Assembly (NCBI GenBank): GCA_037951105.1
Contig: JBAMJV010009346.1
Span: forward strand, 1-64,000
Direction of reading: 5' to 3'
Origin: Echinarachnius parma
Lineage: Eukaryota > Echinodermata > Echinoidea > Clypeasteroida > Echinarachniidae
Length of the DNA: 64,000 bases
A program made the position numbers and the translations under genes. Numbering within the stretch: position 1 is the stretch's first letter; each line of letters opens with the position of its first letter. Under the pieces are notes generated by a model that saw only the letters and a list, made by a program, of their open reading frames with translations, was not told the origin of the DNA and ran no database searches. Positions 43,566-53,436 of this stretch are shown here, in pieces.

Positions 43566-43975
43566 TTTCTTTCTGCTAGTCAGATGATATACTGCATCTT
43601 CTTTTTTTTCCTCACATGTTGATATGTTGCCATCCTGAATTGAATGAGAACAGAAAAATAAAGCATTTTTAATGAATTCTATAATTTACTGATCACATTC
43701 CTGACACCTCTCTTGTCTTAATTTCTGCTTGTCAGATGATATATGTTGTCTTCTTTTTTTCTTGCCATGTTGATATGTTGCTGTCCTGAATTGAATTAGA
43801 ATGAGCATTTCCAGTGAATTAAAGCTATGATAATTTATATGAATATTAGTATCTTTTTTTTAACTGTACTTTTTCTCCCCATGTTGAAATTTTACCAAAC
43901 TGGATTAAATTAAAACAGAACAATAAAGTATTTCCATATAATGCTATAATTTAATACTGGTGAACTATGTGGTTC
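43555..43975. repeat. Decayed tandem array, unit about 150-170 bp
   Basis: TCTGCTAGTCAGATGATATA, TTGATATGTTGCCATCCTGAATTGAAT and AGCATTTTTAATGAATT (43573-43680) recur as TCTGCTTGTCAGATGATATA, TTGATATGTTGCTGTCCTGAATTGAAT and AGCATTTCCAGTGAATT (43722-43820), and more weakly at 43860-43960. Confidence 0.8.
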
Positions 43976-44233
43976 TTTCAAGGGGCTATTTAAGCATTTA
44001 AGCCTGAAAAGGAAGGGGAAAATGAACTAAGAAAAGTTCCCATTCACTCTTTCTTTCTCTCTCTCTGTCTCCTTTCTCAATTTCAGATAATAGGTATGTT
44101 GTACTTCTTACTCCTCCTAACACTTCAATATACATAGAACTTATGTAGGGAGGAATAGAGGACGAATAAGAGTGTTGGTAAAACAAAAAAGAGGCTTTTG
44201 ATGTCAATCCGGTTGTAAACCCATTTATTTGAA

Positions 44234-44293
44234 GATGATAAGACTTTCCTATAATAAGCATTATCCAAAGACCCCAGCCCTGACAGGTTAATC
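44234..44293 (-). mobile_element. Partial 90-bp TTAA-family copy
   Basis: CCTATAATAAGCATTATCC, AAAGACCCCAGCCCTGACAG and GTTAA at 44289. The 3' half has been lost. Confidence 0.5.
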
Positions 44294-45100
44294 CGATCAA
44301 TTCTCTCATTCTTTTTTTTATTTCTCTTTAAATATATGAAGGATCGCTCTTTACTTGTATTCCACAAGTTGATGTACGTCAACTCTGAATGCCAAGTATA
44401 AAAAATACATTGGCGGACAAAAAATAAAATTGTGGGGAGAGAGAGGATAAAGAGAGGATAAAGAGAGGGTCGGAGAGGGATAAAAACAGACACCCTGTCA
44501 CTGTCGTAGGTAGATTAAGTTGCCAATTTGAGGAGGAGACTGTCTGAAAGTTTAGAACCCAAAATAAAGCTTCTCCAACCGTGAGCATACATGATTGACC
44601 TGGATATATCCGTTACTGAGCTGATATACATGTAGGTATGTAGTTTTGCTGACGACATAAGTCAGGATTATATGACGGGTCGCAATTTAACACTTAAACG
44701 TCAAGAGGGAGTGATTAATGTATCAAGGAAAACAAATACATCTAGTTAAAAAATCATAGCTATCATTGCGTGAAGAAAATCTGCACTTTTGAAACTGCTT
44801 CACCCAACTTCTTCTTGTATATTAGGTACAAATGTAAGTGAAATCATACACCAGGGTATATAATTGACCAAACTAGCGATTCAAGGGGGAATTGAATTTG
44901 TAACTTTATTTCTGAATCTGATTTCCTAGTTTCTGCATATCCATTTTCTTCAGGCATTAGAACATTCTTTAAAATGAACGTAAATATGATATAGTTCAGA
45001 ATGCTATTTCCAGGCACAGTTGACTGCATGAAACAGATTAATAGCGCCATACACATCATGTAAATCAACATCATCATCTTTATCATCTTTCCTGATCTAC
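44294..45100. other. Unassigned sequence
   Basis: GAGAGAGGATAAAGAGAGGATAAAGAGAGG is a short repeat near 44438-44468. Otherwise nothing recognised. Long minus-strand open frames (44125-44493) have no domain and low complexity. Confidence 0.4.
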
Positions 45101-45104
45101 CATA

Positions 45105-45345
45105 CTCCTAAATATTTATAAATTTATACAGTTATGTCAATACCATAGTTCTAAATATGTTTAAATTAGTAAAATTATGACAATACCCTGGTCCTAAATA
45201 TGTTTAAATAAGTACTGTTATGTCCAATATCTGTTTAATGTGGTTATTTTAGCTGGTACAGTTTACAGTTTTGTTTTCTAAATATGTAAACAAATTAGTG
45301 AAAGTGTGTCAATACATCAGTCCTTAATTTATATGCTTTATTTAT
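45105..45345. repeat. Decayed tandem array, unit about 60-65 bp
   Basis: CCTAAATATTTATAAATTTA.ACAGTTATGTCAATACCATAG recurs as TCTAAATATGTTTAAATTAGTAAAATTATGACAATACCCTGG and again as CCTAAATATGTTTAAATAAGTACTGTTATGTCC. A fourth unit is near 45280-45320. Confidence 0.75.
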
Positions 45346-45579
45346 TAAAGTTGTGTCACTAATTTTGTTTAAGTGGTCTTTTGGCTAATACTAATATTTC
45401 AATGATCATATTACATGTTTCTGTAGTTTTGTGTTCTCTCTCTATTGATTCACTTGCACACCAATCTGTGAGAATGTTATCTGAAACCTTGTCATTATGA
45501 GGCTACATCATTGTATTGATCCTTAAATCCTCCCCCACCCCACCCCACCCACAAAAAAAAAAAACCTCCACCGCCAAAT

Positions 45580-46365
45580 TTTGTGTGCAGAAGGGGGAAA
45601 TATTATCTTACATCTTAAATTTCTTAGTTATCAATATTCTCTCCTAATTGGTGGTGGGATCTTCATGCTAAATGTTCTGAGGTGTTGTTTTTTTCCTTTA
45701 TTGATTTTGGTTATGTGAACTTTGTCATTCACAAAGTTTCCTAAAGATGCCTCTTGGCCACACGGGTTCCATTTCCACACACAGAAATGTTCATCCTAGA
45801 TTTTTGTTGGGATAATTATGTTACATAAATTGTGGTATCAAATTCTCCTCTTATTGGTTTATGCATTCACTGGAAAACCATATTTCTTAATGAGGTCCCT
45901 TTAGTGCATAAATCTTTTACATTTTTCACACAAGTATTTGAAAGTGGTCCTGACAAGATTCATGTGATATCAAGTTTTTCTTAAAAAATGCATTCACAAG
46001 AAAATCTAACTCCAATTCCCCAATTTGAATGCTCCCCAAATTGTACCGAACACTGTCCGCATCACACAAAATTAGTACACAATATTCTCCTACCATGTTT
46101 TACATGGGAAGGGGAAAGTATCATCTTCCTTCTACATGAACTGAGTTGACATGACTCATTTTTTCTTCAAAACCAATCATTATAATATGTTTTCATTTAT
46201 AAAGTGCCTAATGTGATAAAATATCATCTCTAAGAACCTTACACTAATCAAATCAGTCTCAACTGGTAACAATCTTCTCCCAAGATTTTTTTTTTTCTGG
46301 TGGGACGGGGGAAAATATCGTCTTTCTTCTGCATAAAAACTGAGAAGACATGACCCTGTTTGAGC
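45580..46365. repeat. Loose repeats around GGGAAA.TAT.ATCTT
   Basis: AGAAGGGGGAAATATTATCTTAC (45589), GGGAAGGGGAAAGTATCATCTTCCTTCTAC (46108) and GGACGGGGGAAAATATCGTCTTTCTTCTGC (46303), the last two followed by ATGAACTGAGTTGACATGAC or ATAAAAACTGAGAAGACATGAC. Probably a decayed array with long units. Confidence 0.5.
46190..46250 (-). mobile_element. Fragment of SINE 3' end
   Basis: TTTATAAAGTGCCTAATGTGATAAAATATCATCTCTAAG matches the 3' region of the SINE at 53100-53436 (TTTATATAGCGCCTAATATGATTGATAATCATCTCTAA). Confidence 0.55.
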
Positions 46366-46499
46366 ACTAGCCAACAGCGATGGACAACATCCGTTCATTC
46401 CAAATCCTTGCAGATAAGAACATGAGCTGAAACGTCCTCCCGGCCGGCCACATCGGGTCAACTTAGGTTTGATACTTATCCTCAATGGTAATTGATAAA

Positions 46500-46820
46500 C
46501 CCATGTGTATTACTCTGTGTGTGTATATTTGTCTGTGTGTGCATTTATTTATATGTTTGAATGTAATACAAGGTTTTGTATGCACATGAATGTGTATGTA
46601 TGGGTGCTTTTGAATGTGTACATGTACAGTATGTTCAAGTTTTTGAGTGAACATTTGCATATTGTGCAAATATTGGTGCAAATGTGTATGTGAGTTTTTG
46701 CAAATATTTATACATATGCATACATATGTCCGTGCATTTGCATGTGTATGTGTATGTATGTGCTCATGTTCATGTGTGTGTATGTGCTTATGTTCATGTG
46801 TGTGTATGTAATTATGTGAG
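46500..46820 (+). repeat. TGTGTATG-rich simple repeat
   Basis: Imperfect TGTGTATGT, CATGTGTGTATGTGCTTATG and related phrases. The Cys/Val/Tyr-rich and His/Thr-rich open frames on the two strands come from this composition. Confidence 0.85.
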
Positions 46821-46884
46821 GGTACATTGTTTGTTTTATAGGGCCCCATTGCAGAAACACTTGCAATAGATTGTAAAGTTGGAG

Positions 46885-46932
46885 TTAACCCGTTTCCTTT
46901 GAGATTCTGAAAAAATCTGTAGACTTTATACC
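46885..46932 (-). mobile_element. 80-bp TTAA-family copy, left part (split)
   Basis: TTAACCCGTTTCCTTTGAGA then TGTAGACTTTATACC; 48 bp that align to the first 47 bp of the complete copy at 51204. The rest is at 49211-49243. Confidence 0.75.
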
Positions 46933-46936
46933 AATT

Positions 46937-47465
46937 TAAGTCTTTATATGATGAATGTTTCCCTATTATACGTAAATTGTGTAAAAAGAAGAAAGATAAG
47001 TCATGGTTTAATAATCGATTACGTAAAATGTGTACTAAAAAATGTCGTTTGTATAAGAAGTTTATTCATAATCCAACTCTCAGGAATGAAAGTTCATATA
47101 AAACTTTCAGAAACAAGTGTAATAGTGAAGTAAAAAGAATAAAAAATGAATATTATCGCAATTTGTTTATAAAAGCGCAAACAAATATGAGGCAAACTTG
47201 GAAATGTATAAACAAAGCTTTGGGTAAAATAACAAAAAAAAATTATATCGAAAAACTTTCTGTTAATAATCGATCTATTACCTGTAGTAACGATATGGCT
47301 AAGGAATTTAATGATTTTTTTATAAATATTGGCCCTTCGTTGACACAAAATATGCATAATTCTCAGTTTTATAACTTTGAAAATAATGTGCAATATTTGA
47401 AAAGAAATCATCAATCTGCCTTTTTTAATCCTATAAATCCTATGAAATTGATGTATCGATTGTAA
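46937..47465 (+). pseudogene. Retrotransposon pol, region before RT (fragment)
   Basis: The frame opens upstream of the first ATG and reads into a Lys/Arg-rich segment (KSWFNNRLRKMC, then RLYKKFIHNPT), then NDFFINIGPSL near residue 115, which are typical of the linker between endonuclease and RT in non-LTR elements. It stops at 47463-47465 after a deletion or frameshift: the reading continues in another frame (IDVSIVKRVIHIICYPL) into the RT part. The loop normally linking these blocks seems to be missing about 20 residues (inference from family layout). No start codon of its own is needed, because the element is 5' truncated. Confidence 0.75.
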
Positions 47466-48118
47466 AACGAGTAATTCATATAATTTGTTATCCGTTGTGT
47501 ACTATTTTTAATTTATCAATGAGTATGGGTATATTCCTAGATGCATTAAAAATAGCAAAGGTTGTACCTGTCTTTAAAAAGGGATTAGCTGATTGTATTG
47601 ATAATTATCGACCTATATCTGTCTTGCCCGTATTCTCCAACATTTTTGAAAAATGTTTTTTTAATAGACTTTTAACGTTTTTAAACCAGTGCAATATTTT
47701 ATCAGAAAACCAGTATGAATTCCGTCCGGGGTACTCTACATCCTCTGCCTTAGTTGATTTGATTTATAAAGTTACAAATGCACTTAATAATACAAATATT
47801 TTGATTGGTTTATTTCTTGATTTGAGTAAAGCTTTTGATACTTTAGATCATACGATTTTGTTTTATAAATTAGAAAACTATGGTATTCGTGGTACTCTTT
47901 TGGATTTATTTAAACATTATTTAACAAATCGTAAACAGTTTGTAATTGTAAATGATCAGGAGTCTGATTTCAATCCTGTAGGATGTGGAGTGCCCCAGGG
48001 ATCCATTCTCGGTCCCCTTCTATTTCTTATTTATATGAATGATATTTGTTACGCGTCTCAAAAGTTGCAATATATTTTATATGCAGATGACACGAGTGTT
48101 TTTTTATTGATGATTTGA
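47445..48118 (+). pseudogene. Retrotransposon reverse transcriptase domain
   Basis: From the first ATG-like position (47495) the 207 residues show the RT palm and finger motifs: NYRPISVLPVFSNIFEK (37-53), FLDLSKAFDTLDH (107-119), GCGVPQGSILGPLLF (163-177) and YADDTS (196-201), the catalytic Asp pair intact. The open frame begins upstream of 47495 in the same phase. It stops at 48116-48118 because of a one-base shift in a T run near 48099-48105; the next frame continues IDDLILNFNDELSKINSWL. Hence this copy cannot make full-length protein. Confidence 0.85.
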
Positions 48119-48203
48119 TTCTTAATTTTAATGATGAATTATCCAAAATAAATTCTTGGTTAATTTCTAATAAATTAGTAGTAAATACTACAAAGACTCA
48201 TTA
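48108..48203 (+). pseudogene. Retrotransposon pol, segment between RT and C-terminal part
   Basis: In the shifted frame, IDDLILNFNDELSKINSWL then ISNKLVVNTTKTH runs to a TAA at 48201-48203. LSLNVxKT-like endings at this point are normal for the family. A small deletion follows, since the usual residues between KTH and the next block are absent. Confidence 0.7.
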
Positions 48204-48205
48204 AG

Positions 48206-48871
48206 GTGATTAATTATGATACTATTATTGTTTCTTTGAATAATAATAATATTGATCGTTGTTCATCTTTAATATTTTTAGGTGTAACTATTGATAGTAA
48301 ATTAACCTGGAAGGAACACATTGATGCCATTTGTACTAAAATTTCAAAAGGTATTGGTATTTTGAATAGATTTAAACATTTTCCTAAGAATATTTGGATT
48401 ATGATTTATAATGCCATAGTATCTCCATATTTTAATTATTGCAATCTTGCCTGGGGATCTGCAACCAATTATGCAATGACTAGATTAATTCGGTTACAAA
48501 AAAGAGCCATTAGAATTATTTCACATGTCGATTATTTTGCTCATACTAAACCTTTATTTTTAGAATTGAAATTATTAAACATTCTAGATATTTGTAAATA
48601 TAATTTAGCAATATTTATGTATTTATGTTACAATAATTTTATACCCAAAGGTCTGTCATGTAAATTTTCTCTTAATAATGAAGTTCATGCACATAATACT
48701 CGAAGCTCTTCCAATTTTCATTTACCTTTAAGTAGATTAAATGTAGCAAAAAATTCCATATATTTCAATGGCCCCAAACTTTGGAATGATTTACCCTGTG
48801 AAATTAAACTTAGTCCCTCAATTAATGTTTTTAAAAGGAAATATAAAATGTTTTTAATTGAAGAGTATTAA
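48206..48871 (+). pseudogene. Retrotransposon pol, RT thumb and C-terminal region
   Basis: About 221 residues starting near a GTG. Motifs: FLGVTIDSKLTWKEHI (24-39), SPYFNYCNLAWGS (73-85), RLQKRAIRII (95-104), and HNTRSSSNFHLPLSRLNVAK then GPKLWNDLPCEIK near the end, a layout typical of CR1/L2/Jockey-group pol C-termini. Ends at TAA 48869-48871, followed by about 300 bp of 3' UTR. In the same phase as the RT block but separated by a frameshift and a deletion. Confidence 0.8.
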
Positions 48872-49148
48872 TTTGATTCAAAATGTAGATATTTGCATTC
48901 GGTCGTGTATTGTTTTGTGTTTCTTTTTTTCGGTCTTGGTGTTTTTTAGGGTATTACATTCTTCCCCACATATTATTTGAAATATACATACCGGTGGTAG
49001 CATTCATAAAGCAATAGCTTTCCTAGCTGCCTCCACATTTCTCATAATTAGTTTTGTTTGTATTCTAGTTATCTTGTAATTTCTGTATTAATGTCAATTG
49101 TAATCTTCGTTTTGTATTTTATATGTTTTTATGATTAATGAAATAAAG

Positions 49149-49210
49149 AACAATTCAATTCAATAAAAAAAAAAAAAATTCAATTCAATTCAATTCAATT
49201 CAATTCAATT
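49149..49210 (+). repeat. (ATTCA)n tail of the retrotransposon
   Basis: CAATTCAATTCAAT, an A-run of 13, then about nine ATTCA pentamers. Short tandem tails are usual for CR1/L2-like elements. Confidence 0.9.
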
Positions 49211-49243
49211 CAACCCACCCGGTTCCCATAGTCAAGGGGTTAA
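49211..49243 (-). mobile_element. 80-bp TTAA-family copy, right part (split)
   Basis: CAACCCACCCGGTTCCCATA then GTCAAGGGGTTAA: 33 bp corresponding to the last 33 bp of the complete copy at 51204. Together with 46885-46932 it makes one 80/81-bp element. Confidence 0.8.
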
Positions 49244-49340
49244 GTCAGAACATATGCACATTTGCACATTTAGTCACAAGTTCTGACTTGCAATTAATCA
49301 CAACTTTACAATCGATTGCAACTCTTTCTGCAACAGGGCC

Positions 49341-49432
49341 AAGGACTGGTCGACTGGTCCTGACAATACTCTCACTGGTGTCTATGGAGAATGCATGTTA
49401 TATACCAAAATTAAACTGGCTTCAGTAGGTTA
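49341..49432 (+). mobile_element. 90-bp TTAA-family copy next to the GGCCC element
   Basis: AAGGACTGGTCGACTGGTCC, CACTGGTGTCTATGGAGAAT, GCATGTTATATACCAAAATT, then AAACTGGC and AGTAGGTTA. The left end is lost at the junction. Keeps the internal AAAATTAAACTGG phrase used as an empty-site reference. Confidence 0.75.
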
Positions 49433-49488
49433 TGCATTATGTTATCAAAGGTTACCAAGAGTAATAAACTAATAATAATAGTAAGGAA

Positions 49489-49566
49489 TTAGCCCATTGC
49501 CTACAGGAAACTGGTAGGCCCTGTATTAACTTTAAATGATTTCAAAATCTAGTAAGAAACAGGAAA
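49489..49566 (+). mobile_element. 80-bp TTAA-family copy
   Basis: TTAGCCCATTGCCTACAGGA, CTGGTAGGCCCTGTATTAAC and AAATCTAGTAAGAAACAGG. Terminal TTAA decayed. Directly followed by another copy. Confidence 0.75.
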
Positions 49567-49643
49567 ATCCATTGCCTATGTGAACCAAGTGGATCCAATA
49601 TTTACTCTATGGGGATTGTAAAATATAATAGAGAATGGGTTAA
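49565..49643 (+). mobile_element. 80-bp TTAA-family copy, tandem with the previous
   Basis: AAATCCATTGCCTATGTGAA, CCAAGTGGATCCAATATTTA, CTATGGGGATTGTAAAATAT and GAGAATGGGTTAA. Same orientation as the copy before it. Confidence 0.75.
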
Positions 49644-49904
49644 AAAGTGAAAAGGTGATTTTTTTTTTAAGAGAGAAAATCAGAAATCCTTACTAGGCAA
49701 GACAAGAAACAAAACATAAAAATGTTGTGTGTCATTCACTCAAGAAGAATCAGTGATCTGATAGAAAAGGCAGCAATCTTGACATTTCCTTTAAAAAAGG
49801 GTAATTTTGGAGGAGATGGAAGGGGCGACAGAAAAGAGCAACATTTTGACAGAGTAATGTCATGACATCTGGTCATCTTGGCTTCAGGTAAACAATGCAC
49901 TCCA

Positions 49905-50990
49905 CAGTGTTTGCAACACCCTACCCGCTATCTCAGTCAAATTACTTTAGATACCCGACTAATTCTTGAAATGAGAAAAGGAAACATTTTCACAGAGAGG
50001 AGCAAACCAAATGACAGATGTCATTATTTGCACGATACAAACAATCTACTCCAAAATTTGTTTTGTGCAACACCCTTCCAGCTACCTTGGTGAAATCAGT
50101 TGGGAATTTTCACAACACCCTACCCGCTATCTCAGTCACATTACTTTAGATACCTGACTAATTCTCATGTGAGAATTTAGACAGAAAAGGAAACATTTTC
50201 ACAGGGGGAAGCAAACCAAATGACAGATGTCATTATTTGCATTACACAAACAATCTACTCCTCAATTTTTTAACATCCTTCCAGGTATCTTGGTGAAATC
50301 AGTTGAGAATTTTTGCAACACCTTTCTTGCTATTCCAGTCGAAGTACTCTAGATACCTGACTAATTCTCATGTGAGAATTTAGACAGAAAAGGAAACATT
50401 TTCACAGGGTGAAGCAAACCAAATGACAGACGTCATTATTTGCATTACACAAACAATCTACTCCTCAATTTTTGAACATCCTTCCAGGTATCTTGGTGAA
50501 ATCAGTTGAGAATTTTTGCAACACCGTTCTTGCTATTTCAGTCAAATTACTTTAGATACCTGACTATTCTCGTGGGGAAATCTCGACATAATATGAAACA
50601 TTTTCACAGTGAGAAGCGAACCAAATGACAGATGTCATTATTTGCACCCACAAACAATCTACTTTACAATGTTCACATTTTTGCAACACCCTTACCGCTA
50701 ACTCAGTCAAACTACTTTAGATATTGCCTTTAGATACATTAGATACTTTAGATACATGTACCCAATTTCTTACAGGTGAATTCGGGCAGAAAATTAACAC
50801 CATTTTACTGCAAGAAAATCAGAGTATGACAGATATCATTACTTGCACCCCAAAACAATACAAAACACAATATTTGCAACACCCTCCCCACTATCTCAGT
50901 CAAATGGCTCTAGATCCTAGATCTAGCTTTACTCATCACAAACAATCAACTCCATGTTTTTCCAACAAACTTCCAAATATATCATTTCCA
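49905..50990 (+). repeat. Satellite-like tandem array, unit about 200 bp, five to six copies
   Basis: Each unit: TTGCAACACCCTACCCGCTATCTCAGTCAAATTACTTTAGATACC, TGACTAATTCTCATGTGAGAA, GAAACATTTTCACAGGG.GAAGCAAACC, AAATGACAGATGTCATTATTTGCA, ACAAACAATCTACTCC, CTTCCAGGTATCTTGGTGAAATCAGTTG. Unit starts near 49911, 50110, 50314, 50516, 50682 and 50875. Units 2-4 are most alike, and the outer units more decayed. Confidence 0.9.
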
Positions 50991-51203
50991 ATTCACATCA
51001 AGTGATAGATCATTCCTGAAATTGTATTAATGTTTTGAGTTGAACATAATTGAACTGTTGCAGGACGAATGACGAGATAATGAAAAATGACAAATAAAGT
51101 TGTTTTTGTTACTTCATTTATTTTAACTATAAGTATCCAATTTGTTTTCAATTCATTTTCAACACAGATTATATGATTCTGAGGGACAATGAAATGTAAT
51201 AAC

Positions 51204-51283
51204 CTAACCCGTTCCCTATGAGTTTATGAAATCCCCATAGACTTTGTACACAACCCACTGGGTTCCCGTGGTCAAGGGGTTAA
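51204..51283 (-). mobile_element. 80-bp TTAA-family copy, complete
   Basis: CTAACCCGTTCCCTATGAGT, GAAATCCCCATAGACTTTGT, ACACAACCCACTGGGTTCCC and GTCAAGGGGTTAA. Exactly 80 bp. Closest full-length relative of the copy split by the retrotransposon. Confidence 0.85.
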
Positions 51284-51354
51284 AAACAGGCCTTTCCAAG
51301 CAATGGTATAGTCAAGAATTGGAGAAGCAGGCACATTTGAATGCTTGAAAAGGA

Positions 51355-51660
51355 TATGGATCATCATCATCCTTATTCTCATCCTCCTCATCATCATCAT
51401 AATCTTCATCATTTTCTTAATCATCCTCATCCTCATCCTTATCCTCATCCTCATACTCATACTCATACTCCTCTATCCTCATCCTCCTCCTCATCATCAT
51501 TGTCATCCTCATCATTGTCATCCTCATCATCAAGATCCTCGTCATCATCGTTATCGTCATTGTCATTGTCATTATCCTCATCATGCTCATCTTCACCCTC
51601 ATCCTCATCATCATCATCATTATCATTATCATCATCAACATCATCATCATCCTTACCAAA
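51355..51660 (+). repeat. ATCATC/TCATCC microsatellite
   Basis: Mixed (TCATCC)n, (CATACT)n, (ATC)n and (CATTGT)n blocks. All overlapping long open frames (poly-Ser, His, Ile, Met, Asp/Glu) are artefacts. Confidence 0.95.
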
Positions 51661-51829
51661 ATGTCTCAATGATTGTATACATTTCTAATTTCCCCATCTC
51701 TTTTATACCAAAAAGTTGCATGTATGAAATATAGTATGGAGGATATCCAATCATTTCCCTCACTTCTCCCAAACAAGTTAAAAAGTAAGATCTTCAGTCC
51801 ACATGGTTGCTAAACAAATTGATTAATGC

Positions 51830-51923
51830 ACTTTATTCCCTTCAGTGCAAATTTATTTTATCATAACGCATATTCCCCATAGACTCAGCCCGAGTTTTCG
51901 GGGTAATATCCTAAACAGGTTAA
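51830..51923 (-). mobile_element. 90-bp TTAA-family copy
   Basis: ATAACGCATATTCCCCATAG, ACTCAGCCCGAGTTTTCGGG and ATCCTAAACAGGTTAA. Right TTAA intact (51920-51923). Confidence 0.65.
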
Positions 51924-52129
51924 AACTTCAATATGAAAGGGGTGTTTAATAGTAGAACTGTGATTTCAGCTCTCTGACCCCTTTCATACAAGATAGATAG
52001 AGAGATCCATGCATCATCGCTCCACAAATCACTCCGCAAATGTTTGCCCACAATTAATGTCAAACTCAGAAGGTGGAGTGCCTTGCACAATTATAGTCCT
52101 GTCGTGTGCCCTAAAGCATATTTGCACCT

Positions 52130-52945
52130 TGCTCTTTTTTCCCTTCAAATTTCTTTCCTTTTGTTCTTTTTCCCTTCAAATTTACCTTATTTCCCCTTCT
52201 TTTTTTCAAATTGACTCTGTCTCTGATTTCATACTCTTTTGTCCCCATCTTTCCTGATTTATTACCAAATTTCATAATTCATTTTTTTCTTCAAATGTCC
52301 TTTCCTTTCCCCTGTACGTTGTCCGCCTATTTCTTATATTGACATTGTCTCTGATTTCATACATATTCTTTTATCCACCCTTTTTCTGAATTAGTACCAA
52401 CAAAATACTGCCTCCTTTTAAAAATAAAATGTCTCTTCTTCCTTGTCTTTCATTCGTTAAGTTTTATTATTGACCTTGTCTCCCATTACGTATGCCACTG
52501 TCCTTTGTTCTTTTGTATTATCTGACTTCATAAAGATATGCATTATTTCTTTAAAAACATCATAATCACATTTTTTTCTTCATATATTTCTTCTTCTATA
52601 TGCCCATCTGCTAATCTCTGATTTATTATACTGACCTTTAAAGATTTAGTGTAAAAAAATTCACTTTACTTTTAAAAAGTCATTTTATGATTTGAGTTTT
52701 CTGTCAATGTCGGAGATGGATTTCCAACAACAAAAAAAGTTTGGATAGGGGGTGGGTGGGTGGGGTGAGCTCTATCCAAATTTTTTTTTTATCTCTTTGT
52801 CTCTTTGTATCATTCACATTTCCCTTTGACTGTGTTTCCTATTTTATATCACTTTGTCTCCTGCCCTTTGTTATTTCCTGATTCCATATTTTCAGAGTTT
52901 CTAGCTGCTTGTCTACCAATGTCCCTTTTTCATCATTATTTAACC
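52130..52945 (+). repeat. Pyrimidine-rich decayed tandem array, unit about 130 bp
   Basis: TTGACTCTGTCTCTGATTTCATAC..TCTTTTGTCC (52211), TTGACATTGTCTCTGATTTCATACATATTCTTTTATCC (52339), TTGACCTTGTCTCCCATTACGTATGCCACTGTCC (52470) and TTTGACTGTGTTTCCTATTTTATATCACTTTGTC (52825). Between them TTATTACCAAATTT or TTAGTACCAACAAAATA. Confidence 0.7.
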
Positions 52946-52969
52946 ATTCAAAATTATTTGAATATGGTT

Positions 52970-53030
52970 TGAAATGCATATTCCATAAACGACAGCCAGA
53001 GAATATTCAGGACTAGTCCTGAAGGCATAA
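52970..53030 (-). mobile_element. Partial 90-bp TTAA-family copy
   Basis: ATGCATATTCCATAAACGAC, AGCCAGAGAATATTCAGGAC and TAGTCCTGAAGGC. One half only. Confidence 0.5.
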
Positions 53031-53099
53031 AAATGCTCTTCTTTCTTTCTTTAATAAATTTGTCCCCTGTTTTTTCTCCCAATATTACTATTTCCATCT

Positions 53100-53436
53100 T
53101 AATAATAATAATATACTCGATTTATATAGCGCCTAATATGATTGATAATCATCTCTAATCTAAGCGATATGATATCAATGATATTATTACCCCCGGTCAT
53201 AGGATACAATGCAAACCAGCACACATTGTGTGCACCATCTCCACTCCCTGGTAAGCATTTAAAAAGATCCTTCATATAAAGGCTTTCACCTCCTACCAGG
53301 TCCCCATTTATACACCTGGGTAGAGAGCAGCAATTGTGGATAAATTGTCTTGCTGAAGGACAAACGCAGTGGGCAGGGTTTGAACTCGGGATCTCATGAT
53401 CGGAAAGCACGCGCTCTACCAATCTTGCCACACTAT
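53100..53436 (-). mobile_element. tRNA-derived SINE, near full length
   Basis: On the minus strand the 5' end carries an A box, TGGCAAGATTGG, and about 30 bases on a B box, GAGTTCAAACCC, the internal RNA polymerase III promoter of tRNA genes. A tRNA-unrelated body follows (it includes GTATAAATGGGGACCTGG). It ends GGCGCTATATAAATCG then TATTATTATTATT, the usual short-repeat tail. Length about 335 bp. The 116-codon minus-strand frame over it is not a gene. Fragments of the 3' end lie at 27060 and 46190. Confidence 0.8.

Larger units (their letters stand above)
46933..49210 (+). mobile_element. 5'-truncated non-LTR retrotransposon (CR1/L2/Crack-like)
   Basis: About 2.28 kb. It begins within pol, downstream of any endonuclease domain; carries the linker, reverse transcriptase and C-terminal region; and ends with an AATAAA (49142-49147) and an (ATTCA)n tail broken by an A-run. 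The element sits exactly between the two halves of an 80-bp TTAA element. A possible short duplication CAA flanks it. 5' truncation fits target-primed reverse transcription (known mechanism). The clade is inferred from RT and C-terminal motifs. Confidence 0.85.
46842..49340. mobile_element. GGCCC-family MITE, split by nested elements
   Basis: Left end GGCCCCATTGCAGAAACAC, then TTGCAATAGATTGTAAAGTTG (46843-46882). The right end is the inverse, CAACTTTACAATCGATTGCA then ACTCTTTCTGCAACAGGGCC (49300-49340). The internal TTAAGTCAGAACATATGC (49240) matches TTAGGTCAGATCATGTG in the copy at 57737. That copy is contiguous, so this one was broken by the insert at 46885-49243. Confidence 0.75.

Noticed and set aside
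46463..46869. Thr/His-rich 128-codon frame and overlapping Cys/Val-rich frames
   Set aside because: Products of the TGTGTATG simple repeat.
47094..47414. 106-codon antisense open frame
   Set aside because: Antisense shadow of the retrotransposon pol fragment.
51341..51734. Ser-, His- and Asp-rich frames
   Set aside because: Microsatellite translations.
53390..53436. Functional tRNA gene
   Set aside because: Has A and B boxes but no complementary acceptor stem, and continues into a SINE body and tail.
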